Shown here in pieces: positions 54,249-63,946 of a DNA stretch of 64,000 nucleotides. The notes under the pieces were generated by a model. It was not told the DNA's origin. It did no database searches and saw only the letters and a list, made by a program, of their open reading frames with translations. The position numbers were made by a program, and so were the translations under genes. The DNA is from Chimaeribacter arupi (GTDB lineage Bacteria > Pseudomonadota > Gammaproteobacteria > Enterobacterales > Enterobacteriaceae). Where the stretch lies: contig NZ_PJZI01000032.1 of NCBI RefSeq assembly GCF_002858805.1, positions 1 to 64,000 of the forward strand, read 5' to 3'. Position 1 is the stretch's first letter; every line of letters begins with the position of its first letter.

Positions 54249-55793
54249 ATGTCGAGCAATAAGAAACCTACTGTGCTGGTCATTCTGGACGGCTACGGCC
54301 ACCGCGGCAGCGCCCCGGATAACGCCATCCTCAACGCCCATACCCCGGTAATGGATAGCCTGTGGCAGAGCTGCCCGCATACGCTTATCGGCGCGTCCGG
54401 GCTGGACGTCGGCCTGCCGGACGGGCAGATGGGCAACTCCGAAGTCGGCCACGTCAACCTCGGCGCCGGGCGCATTGTCTACCAGGATCTGACCCGGCTG
54501 GACAAGGCGATAAGCGACGGCGATTTCTACCATAACCCCACGCTGACAGCGGCAGTCGACAAAGCGGCGCAGGCCGGGAAAGCGGTGCATATCATGGGCC
54601 TGCTGTCGGCCGGCGGCGTCCACAGCCATGAAGACCATATTCTGGCGATGATCGAACTGGCGGCCCGGCGTGGCGCAAAAGCGGTCTACCTGCACGCCTT
54701 CCTGGACGGCCGTGACACCCCGCCGCGCAGCGCACACGCCTCGCTGGCCCGTGCCGCTGAAACGTTCCGCACCCTGGGTTGCGGCCGCATTGCGTCCGTG
54801 GTCGGCCGTTATTATGCGATGGACCGCGACAACCGCTGGGATCGCGTGCAGCGGGCGTATGACCTGCTGACCGCGGCCAACGGCAGCTTCAGCGCGGCCA
54901 CGGCCACGGCGGCGCTGGATGCCGCCTACGCGCGTGATGAGAATGACGAGTTCGTACAGCCTACCGTCATCCGGGCGGAGGGTGAGGAAGCCGTCACGAT
55001 GGAACAGGGTGACACCCTGATCTTTATGAATTTCCGGGCTGACCGCGCGCGCCAGATTACCCGCGCTTTTGTGGAGCCGGATTTTGACGGCTTCGTGCGT
55101 GAAAAGGGGGTAGCGTTCGGCGAATTCGTCATGCTGACCGAATACGCGGCAGACATCACGGCGGCCTGCGCCTACCCGCCTGCGTCGCTTGACAATACAC
55201 TGGGTGAATGGTTGATGAAGCAGGGCAAAACCCAGCTCCGTATTTCGGAGACTGAGAAATATGCCCACGTGACGTTCTTCTTTAACGGCGGCGTAGAAAC
55301 CCCGTTCACCGGGGAGGATCGCATTCTGGTCAACTCGCCGAACGTCGCGACGTATGACCTGCAACCGGAGATGAGCGCGCCGGAACTCACGGATAAACTG
55401 CTTTCCGCCATCGGCAGCGGCCGTTATGACCTGATCATCTGTAACTACCCGAACGGTGATATGGTCGGCCATACCGGCGTGTACGAGGCGGCGGTGAAAG
55501 CGGTGGAAGCCCTGGATGGCTGCATCGCCCAGGTGGCCGGTGCCGTGAAAGCGGCAGGCGGCCAGTTACTGATCACCGCCGATCACGGCAACGCCGAGCA
55601 GATGCAGGACCTCACCACCGGGCAGGCCCATACGGCACACACCAGCCTGCCGGTGCCGCTGATTTATGTCGGCGGGCCGGCCAGGGCCATTGAGGGCGGC
55701 AAACTCTCTGACATCGCCCCGACACTGCTCAGCCTGATGAACCTGCCGATTCCGCCGGAGATGACCGGCAAACCGCTGTTTACGCCTCTCTGA
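54249..55793 (+). CDS. gpmM: Phosphoglycerate mutase, cofactor-independent
   Basis: GpmM interconverts 3- and 2-phosphoglycerate using two manganese ions. The 514-residue alkaline-phosphatase-superfamily enzyme equals E. coli in length and shows [12 protein letters not shown], the catalytic serine in [59 protein letters not shown] and [13 protein letters not shown]. The frame is open upstream but the ATG at 54249 fits, ten bases after AGGTGAG. It heads a plus-strand row with envC and yibQ, as in E. coli. Confidence 0.97.
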   Translation: MSSNKKPTVLVILDGYGHRGSAPDNAILNAHTPVMDSLWQSCPHTLIGASGLDVGLPDGQMGNSEVGHVNLGAGRIVYQDLTRLDKAISDGDFYHNPTLTAAVDKAAQAGKAVHIMGLLSAGGVHSHEDHILAMIELAARRGAKAVYLHAFLDGRDTPPRSAHASLARAAETFRTLGCGRIASVVGRYYAMDRDNRWDRVQRAYDLLTAANGSFSAATATAALDAAYARDENDEFVQPTVIRAEGEEAVTMEQGDTLIFMNFRADRARQITRAFVEPDFDGFVREKGVAFGEFVMLTEYAADITAACAYPPASLDNTLGEWLMKQGKTQLRISETEKYAHVTFFFNGGVETPFTGEDRILVNSPNVATYDLQPEMSAPELTDKLLSAIGSGRYDLIICNYPNGDMVGHTGVYEAAVKAVEALDGCIAQVAGAVKAAGGQLLITADHGNAEQMQDLTTGQAHTAHTSLPVPLIYVGGPARAIEGGKLSDIAPTLLSLMNLPIPPEMTGKPLFTPL

Positions 55794-56043
55794 CCTGCCA
55801 CAGGCCGGTGCACAGCCGGCCACGCCCTCTGCGCCGCAGCATGACGCGGCGCCGTTTCCCCGGCCTTCCTGCTGGAAACAGCAAAAACGTTAACACTTCA
55901 GCAGTGGCAATTCCGGCTAAAAAAGAAATACTAAAGGGGCAGCCTGCGGCGGGTGCCTGCCTTTTGGCTGTGCATCCGGCGCGCGATCAGTGCTAGGATA
56001 ACCTCCGGGATTTGCCCTGCCAGGACGAATCAGTTTTCACACA

Positions 56044-57384
56044 ATGGACGACAGTTTGCGTAAATCTCCCCGCTCCAGCCAGCCTATTCTCCCGCGCCTT
56101 TGCCTGATGCAGAGCACGATTTCCTGCCCGCCCGATGCCCTTACCCTGCTGGCCCGCCCGGCCGGTTGCCTGCTGGCGGCCACGCTGTGGGCCGGTGCGC
56201 TGCTCAGCCCGCCCGCCCACGCGGAGGACAACAAACAGCAGCTGAAATCCCTGCAACAGGACATCGCCGAAAAAGAGAAAAGCGTCCAGTTACAGAAAGC
56301 GCAGCGCAGCGCCTTGCTTGACCAGCTGAAAGCGCAGGAGAAGATCATCGCCCAGGCCAGCCGCGAACTGCGTGATACCCAGAGCGGGCTGGCGTCGCTG
56401 GAGAAAGAGACAGGCGCGCTGACGGCGTCGATCCAGAAATTGCAGAAGCAGCAGTCCGCCCAACAAACCATTCTGGCTAAACAGTTGGATGCCGCGTTCC
56501 GCCTTGGGCAGCACAGCGGCCTGCAACTGGTGCTGAGCGGGGAAGAGAGCCAGCGCAGCGAACGGATTCTGGCCTATTTCGGCTACCTGAACGAGGCGCG
56601 GCAGAAAACCATCAATACGCTGGCCGAAACCCGTACGGATTTGGCCGCCCAGCGTAAAACGCTGAAAGCCAAGCAGGAGCAACAGGCGCAGTTGCTCACC
56701 CAGCAGCAGGCGCAACAAAAGACGCTCGAACAGGCCCGGGTAAACCGCCAGAAAACCCTGACCAGCCTGGAAGCCTCGCTGGAAAAAGATCAGGCGCGGC
56801 TGGTGGAGCTGCGGCAGAACGAAACGCGCCTGCGTGACCAGATCGCCAAAGCGGAACGTGAAGCGCGTGCCCGTGCCGAGCGTGAGGCGCGCGAGGCGGA
56901 AAAAGTACGCGCCAAAGAGCAGCAGGCGAAGAAACGCGGGTCGAGCTACAAACCGACCGAAAGCGAACGCTCGCTGATGTCACGCACCGGCGGGCTGGGG
57001 CGGCCGGGTGGCCAGGCGATCTGGCCGGTACGCGGCCGGACGATCCACCGTTTCGGCGAGCCGTTGCAGGGGGAGTTGCGCTGGAAAGGCATGGTCATCA
57101 CCGCCGCAGAAGGCAGCGAAGTCAAAGCGATTGCGGACGGCCGCGTCCTGCTGGCCGACTGGCTGCAGGGCTATGGGCTGGTGGTGGTGGTCGAGCATGG
57201 TAAAGGTGACATGAGCCTTTATGGCTATAACCAGAGCGCGCTGGTCAATGTGGGCCAGCAGGTAAAAGCCGGGCAGCCGGTTGCACTGGTCGGGACCAGT
57301 GGAGGACAGGGCCAGCCTTCACTCTATTTTGAAATTCGTCGCCAGGGACAGGCCGTTAACCCACAGCCGTGGTTGGGAAGATAA
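56044..57384 (+). CDS. envC: Murein hydrolase activator EnvC
   Basis: EnvC is recruited by FtsEX and switches on amidases AmiA and AmiB to split the septum. The 446-residue protein has a signal region ending PPAHA, a long periplasmic coiled coil (about 62-300) and a C-terminal degenerate LytM domain (GELRWKGMVITAAEGSEVKAIADGRVLLADWLQGYG ... PSLYFEIRRQGQAVNPQPWLGR) that lacks the full zinc ligand set, as expected for an activator. The start is uncertain: ATGs at 56044 and 56107 both lack good ribosome sites. yibQ begins 3 bases later. Confidence 0.93.
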   Translation: MDDSLRKSPRSSQPILPRLCLMQSTISCPPDALTLLARPAGCLLAATLWAGALLSPPAHAEDNKQQLKSLQQDIAEKEKSVQLQKAQRSALLDQLKAQEKIIAQASRELRDTQSGLASLEKETGALTASIQKLQKQQSAQQTILAKQLDAAFRLGQHSGLQLVLSGEESQRSERILAYFGYLNEARQKTINTLAETRTDLAAQRKTLKAKQEQQAQLLTQQQAQQKTLEQARVNRQKTLTSLEASLEKDQARLVELRQNETRLRDQIAKAEREARARAEREAREAEKVRAKEQQAKKRGSSYKPTESERSLMSRTGGLGRPGGQAIWPVRGRTIHRFGEPLQGELRWKGMVITAAEGSEVKAIADGRVLLADWLQGYGLVVVVEHGKGDMSLYGYNQSALVNVGQQVKAGQPVALVGTSGGQGQPSLYFEIRRQGQAVNPQPWLGR

Positions 57385-57387
57385 GTC

Positions 57388-58479
57388 GTGTTACAACGAG
57401 TATGGAAGAAGCACTCTCACCTCGCCGCAGCGTTCAGTACCCTGCTGCTGGCATTCTCCGCACAGGCCGGTAAGCTCTCCATCGTCATCGATGATGTGGG
57501 CTACCGGCTGCATAATGAAAACCAGGTGTTGCAGATGCCGCTGCCGGTCACGGTGGCGATTCTGCCTAACGCCCCGCACTCCCATGAAATGGCCGTCAAA
57601 GCACATAATCAGGGGCGTGAAATCCTGATCCATATGCCGATGGCACCGCTGAGCAAACAGCCGCTGGAGCGCGACACGCTGCACCCCGCCATGAGCGGCG
57701 AGGAAGTGAGCCGCATTATCCGGCAGGCGGTGGCGAATGTGCCTTACGCCGTCGGCATGAATAACCATATGGGCAGCGCCATGACCTCCAGCCTGCCGGC
57801 CATGCAGCATGTGATGCAGGCGTTGAGCAGCTATCACCTGTTCTTTCTCGACAGCATGACCATCGGCAGCAGCCAGGCAACCCGTGCGGCCGCCGGTACG
57901 CCGGTAAAAGTGATTAAGCGCCGGGTGTTTCTGGATGATGTGCAGAACGAGGCGGAGATCCGCCGCCAGTTTGAACGCGCGGTGCAACTGGCGCGCCGCA
58001 ACGGCTCGGCCATCGCCATCGGCCACCCGCATCCGGCGACGATCCGGGTGCTCCAGCAGATGCTGCCTGCCCTGCCGGGTGACATTGTGCTGGTGCGGCC
58101 CAGTGATTTGCTGAATGAACCGGCGTCTGCCGGCCATACCCCTGCCGCGCCGCCGCCGAAAGCGCCGAAACCAAAACCGGCCCCTGCGCCGCGTAACCCG
58201 TTCCAGGGTGTGAAAGAGTGCAAGGCGAAACAGCCACCGCAACCGGTTTATGCCGATGCGATGCTGAACGCGATTGGCGAAAGCCTGATTACCTCGCCGG
58301 GCGTACAGTTTATTCAGCGCGAGTGGCAGCAGTGGCAGGCGCTGAAACTGGTGCCGGATTCCGCGGCGAGTCCGGCGAGTCCGGCGAGTCCGGCGAGTCC
58401 GGCGAGTCCGGCGAGTCCGGCGAGTCCGGCGAGTCCGGCGAGTCCGGCAGGGCAGCCTGCCCCGGCGGCACAGCCGTAG
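57388..58479 (+). CDS. yibQ: Divergent polysaccharide deacetylase family protein YibQ
   Basis: A 363-residue exported protein: signal peptide ending SAQA, then a divergent polysaccharide deacetylase-like domain (about 29-245) with LSIVIDDVGY, VTVAILPNAPHS, ILIHMPM, GMNNHMGSAMT and GHPHPATI. A Pro/Lys/Ala linker and a second conserved patch follow, ending in nine Ala-Ser-Pro repeats. It is longer than E. coli YibQ (about 319) because of this tail. The start is GTG at 57388, 7 bases after GGGAAG and coupled to envC. The substrate is unknown. Confidence 0.88.
   Translation: MLQRVWKKHSHLAAAFSTLLLAFSAQAGKLSIVIDDVGYRLHNENQVLQMPLPVTVAILPNAPHSHEMAVKAHNQGREILIHMPMAPLSKQPLERDTLHPAMSGEEVSRIIRQAVANVPYAVGMNNHMGSAMTSSLPAMQHVMQALSSYHLFFLDSMTIGSSQATRAAAGTPVKVIKRRVFLDDVQNEAEIRRQFERAVQLARRNGSAIAIGHPHPATIRVLQQMLPALPGDIVLVRPSDLLNEPASAGHTPAAPPPKAPKPKPAPAPRNPFQGVKECKAKQPPQPVYADAMLNAIGESLITSPGVQFIQREWQQWQALKLVPDSAASPASPASPASPASPASPASPASPASPAGQPAPAAQP
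58366..58446 (+). repeat. Nine-copy 9-bp minisatellite coding (Ala-Ser-Pro)9 in yibQ
   Basis: Nine exact head-to-tail copies of GCGAGTCCG occupy 81 bases near the 3' end of yibQ and keep the frame, encoding Ala-Ser-Pro nine times (residues 327-353). Copy number could change by slippage without a frameshift. Confidence 0.95.
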
Positions 58480-58516
58480 GCAAGCGTTCCGGTGGCCGCA
58501 TTTCCTGGGTCGCCGC

Positions 58517-59350
58517 TTACTGTTTTTGTTGCCTCCCGGTTACCTGATCCCCGGCCCGGTTCCCCTGGCCGGGGAACCGGCTATGCCGGTGCGACGCCGC
58601 CGGTTGGTGCGCATACCACGCCTTCAGGTATTTCAGGAAAGAGTAAATCACCGCATAACTGCCGGTCACCACCCCGATTTTCCCCTCCCGCCACGCCCCG
58701 CTGAACAGATACCACTTAAAAAAAGCCCCGATGGCGCTGGCGATACCACGCCACAGCGAAGGCCGGAGGGTTTTGTATTTCACCAGCCGTGTGGTGTAGC
58801 CATTTGCTTTATGAAAGACTTCATGCAGGGAATAAAAGGTGTCGTGCCGCACCGCACCGGGGATGATTTTGCTGCGGGCAAAGCCTGTGGCCTCATCGTC
58901 TACCGGGCGATCATTGAAATGCACCACCTCGCGGTGGAACAGGCGCACCGGAAAGTCAGGTGACGACACCGGGTAAAGGGTTCTGACCGGTTTTCCCATC
59001 ACAAACCAATATCGTGACAGGCGGAAGGCGGTGTGCGGGTCAGGTGGCGGGGCGGCCTTAAAGTGGGTAAGCCAGGTCAGGGTCATCGGGTCGAGGATTT
59101 CATCGCTGTCCACACACAGCACCCAGGGGTGGCGGGTGTGCCGGAGGGCGGTATTCATCTGTCTGCCGTGGGTTTCATACTCAGCGTAACGCGGCGTGAT
59201 GCCCAGCTCCCGGCAGACAGCCAGGGTGTCATCCGTGCTGCCGGAATCCACCACCACCAGATCATCCGTAATGGTTAACAATGGGGTTAAGACAGACTTA
59301 ATTAATCGACCGGAATTATAGGTGAGGACACAAACACTCAGCTCCGTCAT
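58517..59350 (-). CDS. Family 2 glycosyltransferase, WaaE-like
   Basis: This 277-residue cytoplasmic-face transferase has a GT-A fold: LSVCVLTYNSGRLIKSVL, VVVDSGSTDDTLAVCRELG, then the nucleotide-sugar/metal motif CVDSDE and a C-terminal membrane-proximal region (IGAFFKWYLFSGAWREGKIGVV). Layout and C-terminus resemble WaaE/KdtX, which adds glucose to heptose I of the LPS core. Its neighbours lead into hldD-waaF-waaC, so an LPS core role is likely but the acceptor is unproven. It does not resemble E. coli WaaH (YibD), found at this locus there. The last 25-30 residues are a low-complexity tail of unusual composition. Confidence 0.8.
   Translation of the reverse strand: MTELSVCVLTYNSGRLIKSVLTPLLTITDDLVVVDSGSTDDTLAVCRELGITPRYAEYETHGRQMNTALRHTRHPWVLCVDSDEILDPMTLTWLTHFKAAPPPDPHTAFRLSRYWFVMGKPVRTLYPVSSPDFPVRLFHREVVHFNDRPVDDEATGFARSKIIPGAVRHDTFYSLHEVFHKANGYTTRLVKYKTLRPSLWRGIASAIGAFFKWYLFSGAWREGKIGVVTGSYAVIYSFLKYLKAWYAHQPAASHRHSRFPGQGNRAGDQVTGRQQKQ
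58556..58580. repeat. Perfect 10-bp inverted repeat inside the 3' end of the glycosyltransferase gene
   Basis: CCGGTTCCCC (58556-58565) and GGGGAACCGG (58571-58580) with a 5-base spacer, lying within the codons for the odd C-terminal tail. No T-run follows on either strand. Confidence 0.7.
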
Positions 59351-59459
59351 GCTCAGAACTCCCTGTAAAATAAAAGCAAAGCGCCTTTATATAAGGAGCA
59401 ACGGAGCGGAGATCAAACGCCCCAGGCCGGTTTATTGACCCAGGGCAGAAGAGGGTGAA

Positions 59460-60485
59460 TTAGTCCCAATTCAGGATGACTTTCCCGGATTGCCCGGAAC
59501 GCATAATGTCAAAACCCTGCTGGAATTCATCAATCGGGAAGTGGTGGGTGATGATCGGCGTCAGGTCGAGGCCGGACTGGATCAGCGCTGCCATTTTGTA
59601 CCAGGTCTCGAACATCTCACGGCCGTAGATCCCTTTGATAAACAGCCCTTTGAAGATCACCTGGTTCCAGTCGATCGACATCTCAGACGGCGGGATACCC
59701 AGCAACGCGATGCGTCCGCCGTGGTTCATCGCCTGCAACAGCGAACGGAATGCCGGCGGCGCGCCGGACATCTCCAGCCCGACATCAAAGCCTTCGGTCA
59801 TGCCCAGCTCCGCCATCACGTCGGTGAGGTTTTCGCGGCTGACGTTCACCGCGCGCGTGACGCCCATGTTGCGCGCCAGATCGAGCCGGTACTCATTCAC
59901 ATCGGTGATCACCACATGGCGCGCGCCGACGTGCTTACAGACCGCCGCCGCCATGATGCCGATCGGCCCGGCACCGGCCACCAGCACATCTTCACCCACC
60001 AGATCAAACGAGAGCGCCGTGTGCACCGCATTGCCGAACGGGTCGAAAATCGCGGCCAGCTCATCCGGGATGTTGTCCGGGATTTTGAAGGCGTTGAACG
60101 CCGGGATCACCAGATACTCGGCAAAACAGCCGGGGCGGTTGACGCCCACGCCCACCGCGTTGCGGCAGAGATGGGTGCGCCCGCCGCGGCAGTTACGGCA
60201 GTGCCCGCAGGTGATATGCCCTTCCCCGGAGACGCGATCCCCGAGGCTGAACCCGCGCACTTCCTGCCCGATCCCCACCACTTCACCCACATACTCATGG
60301 CCCACCACCATCGGCACCGGGATGGTTTTCTGCGACCATTCATCCCAGTTATAGATGTGCACATCCGTACCGCAGATGGCAGTTTTACGGATTTTGATCA
60401 GCAGATCGTTATGGCCCATTTCGGGCTGCGGCGCATCGGTCATCCAGATGCCGGATTCTGCTTTCAGCTTGGCTAATGCTTTCAT
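59460..60485 (-). CDS. tdh: L-threonine 3-dehydrogenase
   Basis: Tdh oxidises threonine to 2-amino-3-ketobutyrate with NAD+. The 341-residue zinc enzyme equals E. coli in length. It shows the catalytic zinc motif [25 protein letters not shown], the structural zinc cysteines in [15 protein letters not shown], and the Rossmann motif [19 protein letters not shown]. It starts nine bases after the kbl stop, so kbl-tdh form one operon that breaks threonine down to glycine and acetyl-CoA. Confidence 0.98.
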   Translation of the reverse strand: MKALAKLKAESGIWMTDAPQPEMGHNDLLIKIRKTAICGTDVHIYNWDEWSQKTIPVPMVVGHEYVGEVVGIGQEVRGFSLGDRVSGEGHITCGHCRNCRGGRTHLCRNAVGVGVNRPGCFAEYLVIPAFNAFKIPDNIPDELAAIFDPFGNAVHTALSFDLVGEDVLVAGAGPIGIMAAAVCKHVGARHVVITDVNEYRLDLARNMGVTRAVNVSRENLTDVMAELGMTEGFDVGLEMSGAPPAFRSLLQAMNHGGRIALLGIPPSEMSIDWNQVIFKGLFIKGIYGREMFETWYKMAALIQSGLDLTPIITHHFPIDEFQQGFDIMRSGQSGKVILNWD

Positions 60486-60494
60486 GGCCCTTCC

Positions 60495-61691
60495 TTATGC
60501 GATAACGCCCAATTGCCGGCCGATGCGGGTAAACGCCGCCACGGCATGTTCAATCTGTTCCGGGGTATGCGCCGCGGACATCTGGGTACGGATGCGCGCC
60601 TGCCCTTTCGGTACCACCGGGTAAAAGAAGCCGGTGACGTAAATACCTTCCTGTTGCAGCGCCTGGGCGAATTCCTGCGCCAGCCGCGCCTCGCCGAGCA
60701 TCACCGGGATAATGGCGTGGTCGGCCCCGGCCAGGGTAAACCCGGCGGCGGTCATTTTTTCGCGGAACAGCGCTGCGTTGGCCCAGAGTTTTTCACGCAG
60801 GGCGCCGCCCTGCTCCAGCATCTCCAGTACCTTGATCGACGCTGCCGCAATCGACGGCGCCAGGGAGTTGGAGAAAAGATAGGGGCGCGAGCGCTGGCGC
60901 AGCCACTCCACCACCTCTTTGCGCGCCGCGGTATAGCCGCCGGATGCCCCGCCCAGCGCCTTGCCCAGCGTGCCGGTGATGATGTCCACGCGATCCATCA
61001 CCCCGCAGTACTCCGGCGTGCCGCGCCCGTGTTCGCCGACAAACCCGACCGCATGCGAGTCATCCACCATCACCAGCGCGTTGAACTCCTCCGCCAGATC
61101 GCACACGCCGTTCAGGTTGGCGATCACGCCGTCCATCGAGAACACGCCGTCGGTGGCGATCAGGATGTGGCGCGCGCCTTCCGCCGTGGCCTGCGTCAGC
61201 CGTTCGCGCAGTTCTGCCATGTCATTGTTGGCGTAGCGGTAACGCTTCGCCTTGCACAGCCGCACGCCGTCGATGATGGAGGCATGGTTCAGCGCGTCGG
61301 AAATCACTGCATCTTCCGGCCCCAGCAGGGTTTCAAACAGCCCGCCGTTGGCATCGAAACAGGAGGAGTAGAGAATGGCATCTTCCATGCCGAGGAACGC
61401 CGCCAGCCGCTGCTCCAGCGCCTTGTGCAGATCCTGTGTGCCGCAGATAAAACGTACCGAGGCCATGCCGAAACCGTGTTTCTCCATGCCGGCCGTGGCC
61501 GCCGCAATCAGGTCCGGGTGGTTCGCCAGCCCCAGATAGTTATTGGCACAGAAGTTAATCACCTGCTTGCCGTCCGCCAGGGCAATTTCAGCCTGCTGGG
61601 CGGAGGTAATAATCCGTTCGGTCTTATACAGCCCCTCGGCGCGCGCGGCCTCAAGCTGGTCTTCCAACTGCTGGTAGAAGGACATCGACAT
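60495..61691 (-). CDS. kbl: 2-amino-3-ketobutyrate CoA ligase
   Basis: Kbl cleaves 2-amino-3-ketobutyrate with CoA to glycine and acetyl-CoA, using pyridoxal phosphate. The 398-residue protein equals E. coli in length and shows [47 protein letters not shown] and the PLP lysine in [17 protein letters not shown]. The ATG at 61691 follows GGAGA by 7 bases; the frame is open further upstream to 61805 but lacks support. It is divergent from hldD. Confidence 0.97.
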   Translation of the reverse strand: MSMSFYQQLEDQLEAARAEGLYKTERIITSAQQAEIALADGKQVINFCANNYLGLANHPDLIAAATAGMEKHGFGMASVRFICGTQDLHKALEQRLAAFLGMEDAILYSSCFDANGGLFETLLGPEDAVISDALNHASIIDGVRLCKAKRYRYANNDMAELRERLTQATAEGARHILIATDGVFSMDGVIANLNGVCDLAEEFNALVMVDDSHAVGFVGEHGRGTPEYCGVMDRVDIITGTLGKALGGASGGYTAARKEVVEWLRQRSRPYLFSNSLAPSIAAASIKVLEMLEQGGALREKLWANAALFREKMTAAGFTLAGADHAIIPVMLGEARLAQEFAQALQQEGIYVTGFFYPVVPKGQARIRTQMSAAHTPEQIEHAVAAFTRIGRQLGVIA

Positions 61692-61860
61692 GCTGTTATC
61701 TCCGGGATAGGTCATTTCGCGAAAGATATTACTGGCAGCCAGGCGGGTTGACGATGCAGAGCGGGGATGAAATGTCACTTTTGCAGCATATATCACGCCA
61801 CTCAATGATCTTCACGTGGGCAATCAGGGATATTCAGCCGCTTCCCGCTGCCAGCCAGGA

Positions 61861-61888
61861 AGTGAAGTGCTATGATATTGCCCATTAT
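61861..61888 (+). promoter_or_regulatory. Candidate sigma-32 promoter of hldD
   Basis: AGTGAA (61861-61866, four of six to CTTGAA) and CCCATTAT (61881-61888) are 14 bases apart, about 50 bases before hldD. E. coli hldD (htrM) is a heat-shock gene, which supports the reading. CATTATAG could alternatively be a sigma-70 -10 region. Confidence 0.42.
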
Positions 61889-61936
61889 AGCGTGGGGCAT
61901 GGTGCTCCACCGGCAAGTTGAATAAAGGTAAACCCC

Positions 61937-62869
61937 ATGATTATTGTCACTGGCGGCGCTGGTTTTATCGGCAGCAACATCGTTAAATCCCTGAATGATA
62001 TGGGGTACCGGGACATTCTGGTGGTGGACAACCTGAAAGACGGCACCAAGTTCGCGAACCTGGTGGATCTGGACATCGCCGACTATGCGGATAAAGAAGA
62101 TTTTATCGCCAGCATCGTCGCCGGGGATGATCTGGGTGACATCGAAGCGGTGTTCCACGAAGGTGCCTGCTCCTCCACCACCGAGTGGGACGGCAAGTAC
62201 ATGATGGACAACAACTATCAGTATTCAAAAGACCTCCTGCACTTCTGCCTTGACCGCGAAATCCCGTTCCTTTACGCCTCGTCTGCCGCAACCTACGGCG
62301 GCCGTGACGGCAACTTTATTGAAGAGCGCCAGTACGAGCAGCCGCTGAACGTTTACGGCTACTCCAAGTTCCTGTTTGACCAGTATGTGCGTGAAATCCT
62401 GCCACACGCGGAGTCGCAGATCTGTGGTTTCCGTTACTTCAACGTCTACGGCCCGCGTGAAGGCCATAAAGGCAGCATGGCGAGCGTGGCGTTCCACCTG
62501 AATAACCAGATCAACGCCGGTGAAGCGCCGAAGCTGTTCGAAGGCAGCGAAGGCTTCCAGCGTGACTTCATCTACGTCGGCGACGTGGCCGCAGTGAACC
62601 TGTGGTTCTGGCAGAACGGCGTGTCCGGCATCTTCAACTGCGGCACCGGCCGTGCCGAATCCTTCCAGGCGGTGGCTGACGCGGTGGTGAAACACCACAA
62701 CAGCGCGGGCGTTGAGTACATCCCGTTCCCGGAAAAACTGAAAGGCCGCTACCAGGCATTCACCCAGGCTGACCTGACCAACCTGCGCGCCGCCGGGTAT
62801 GACAAACCGTTCAAAACCGTGGCAGAAGGTGTGGCTGAATACATGGCCTGGCTGAACCGCGCGGTCTGA
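61937..62869 (+). CDS. hldD: ADP-L-glycero-D-manno-heptose 6-epimerase
   Basis: HldD (RfaD) makes the heptose donor for the LPS inner core by epimerising ADP-D,D-heptose. The 310-residue short-chain dehydrogenase-like enzyme equals E. coli in length and shows the NADP fold [37 protein letters not shown], the catalytic Tyr and Lys in [11 protein letters not shown], and [18 protein letters not shown]. It heads the heptose operon hldD-waaF-waaC. Confidence 0.98.
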   Translation: MIIVTGGAGFIGSNIVKSLNDMGYRDILVVDNLKDGTKFANLVDLDIADYADKEDFIASIVAGDDLGDIEAVFHEGACSSTTEWDGKYMMDNNYQYSKDLLHFCLDREIPFLYASSAATYGGRDGNFIEERQYEQPLNVYGYSKFLFDQYVREILPHAESQICGFRYFNVYGPREGHKGSMASVAFHLNNQINAGEAPKLFEGSEGFQRDFIYVGDVAAVNLWFWQNGVSGIFNCGTGRAESFQAVADAVVKHHNSAGVEYIPFPEKLKGRYQAFTQADLTNLRAAGYDKPFKTVAEGVAEYMAWLNRAV

Positions 62870-62896
62870 GCCCCCGCCATAAGGAACTGAAGCGGT

Positions 62897-63946
62897 ATGA
62901 AAATCCTGGTTATCGGCCCCTCCTGGGTAGGCGACATGATGATGTCGCAAAGCCTTTACCGTACCCTGAAGGCCGTGACGCCCTCTGCCGAGATTGATGT
63001 GATGGCACCCGCATGGTGCCGTCCGCTGCTCGACCGGATGCCGGAAGTGAATGAGGCGCTGGCGATGCCGCTGGGGCATGGCGCACTGGCACTGGGCGAG
63101 CGCCGCCGCCTGGGCGTGGCGCTGCGTGAAAAGCGCTATGAACGCGCCTATGTGCTGCCGAACTCGTTCAAATCCGCCCTGGTGCCGTTTTTTGCCAACA
63201 TTCCGCAACGTACCGGCTGGCGCGGTGAGATGCGCTACGGCCTGCTGAATGACATCCGCACGCTGGATAAAGCCGCCTTCCCGCTGATGGTGCAGCGTTA
63301 TGTGGCGCTGGCCTATGAGCGCAAGCACGTCCATAGCTGGAAAGATCTGGCGCAGCCGCTGCTCTGGCCGCAACTGGCGGTAGCCGATCGGGAGATTGCC
63401 GACACCACCGCGGCGTTTGGCATCCAGGCTGACCGCCCGGTAATTGGCTTCTGCCCCGGCGCTGAATTCGGCCCGGCCAAACGCTGGCCGCACTACCATT
63501 ACGCCGCGCTGGCAGAGATTCTGGTGGCGCAGGGGTATCAGGTGGTGTTGTTCGGTTCCGCCAAAGATCACGCCGCCGGGGAGGAGATCCGCGCCGCGCT
63601 GACGGAGCAGGGCCGCGCGCACTGCCTGAACCTGGCGGGCAAAACCCAGCTGGATCAGGCCGTGGTGCTGATCGCCGCCTGCCGCGCGGTGGTGAGCAAT
63701 GACTCCGGCCTGATGCATGTGGCCGCGGCCCTCAACCGCCCGCTGGTGGCGCTTTACGGCCCCAGCAGCCCGGATTTCACCCCGCCGCTCTCCCATCAGG
63801 CCAGGGTTATCCGCCTGATCACCGGCTACCACAAGGTACGCAAAGGGGACGCCGATCAGGGCTATCACCAGAGTTTGATCGATATTACGCCTGAACAGGT
63901 CTTTACTGAGTTAAACACCCTGCTCGCTTCGGGCAAGGAGAGTTAA
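62897..63946 (+). CDS. waaF: LPS heptosyltransferase II
   Basis: WaaF transfers the second heptose onto heptose I of the LPS inner core at the cytoplasmic face of the inner membrane. The 349-residue GT9 protein (E. coli 348) starts MKILVIGPSWVGDMMMSQSLYR. It shows LPNSFKSALVPFFA, the donor-site FCPGAEFGPAKRWP, VVLFGSAKDHAAGEEI, VVSNDSGLMHVAAAL and YGPSSPDFTPPL. It starts 27 bases after hldD and its stop overlaps the waaC start by one base. Confidence 0.97.
   Translation: MKILVIGPSWVGDMMMSQSLYRTLKAVTPSAEIDVMAPAWCRPLLDRMPEVNEALAMPLGHGALALGERRRLGVALREKRYERAYVLPNSFKSALVPFFANIPQRTGWRGEMRYGLLNDIRTLDKAAFPLMVQRYVALAYERKHVHSWKDLAQPLLWPQLAVADREIADTTAAFGIQADRPVIGFCPGAEFGPAKRWPHYHYAALAEILVAQGYQVVLFGSAKDHAAGEEIRAALTEQGRAHCLNLAGKTQLDQAVVLIAACRAVVSNDSGLMHVAAALNRPLVALYGPSSPDFTPPLSHQARVIRLITGYHKVRKGDADQGYHQSLIDITPEQVFTELNTLLASGKES

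Noticed and set aside
58366-58446. Tandem repeats considered as a CRISPR array
   Set aside because: The 9-bp units abut with no spacers and code in frame for Ala-Ser-Pro within yibQ.
62225-63868. 547-codon open frame antisense to hldD and waaF
   Set aside because: It spans two well-established genes on the opposite strand and shows no recognisable domain.
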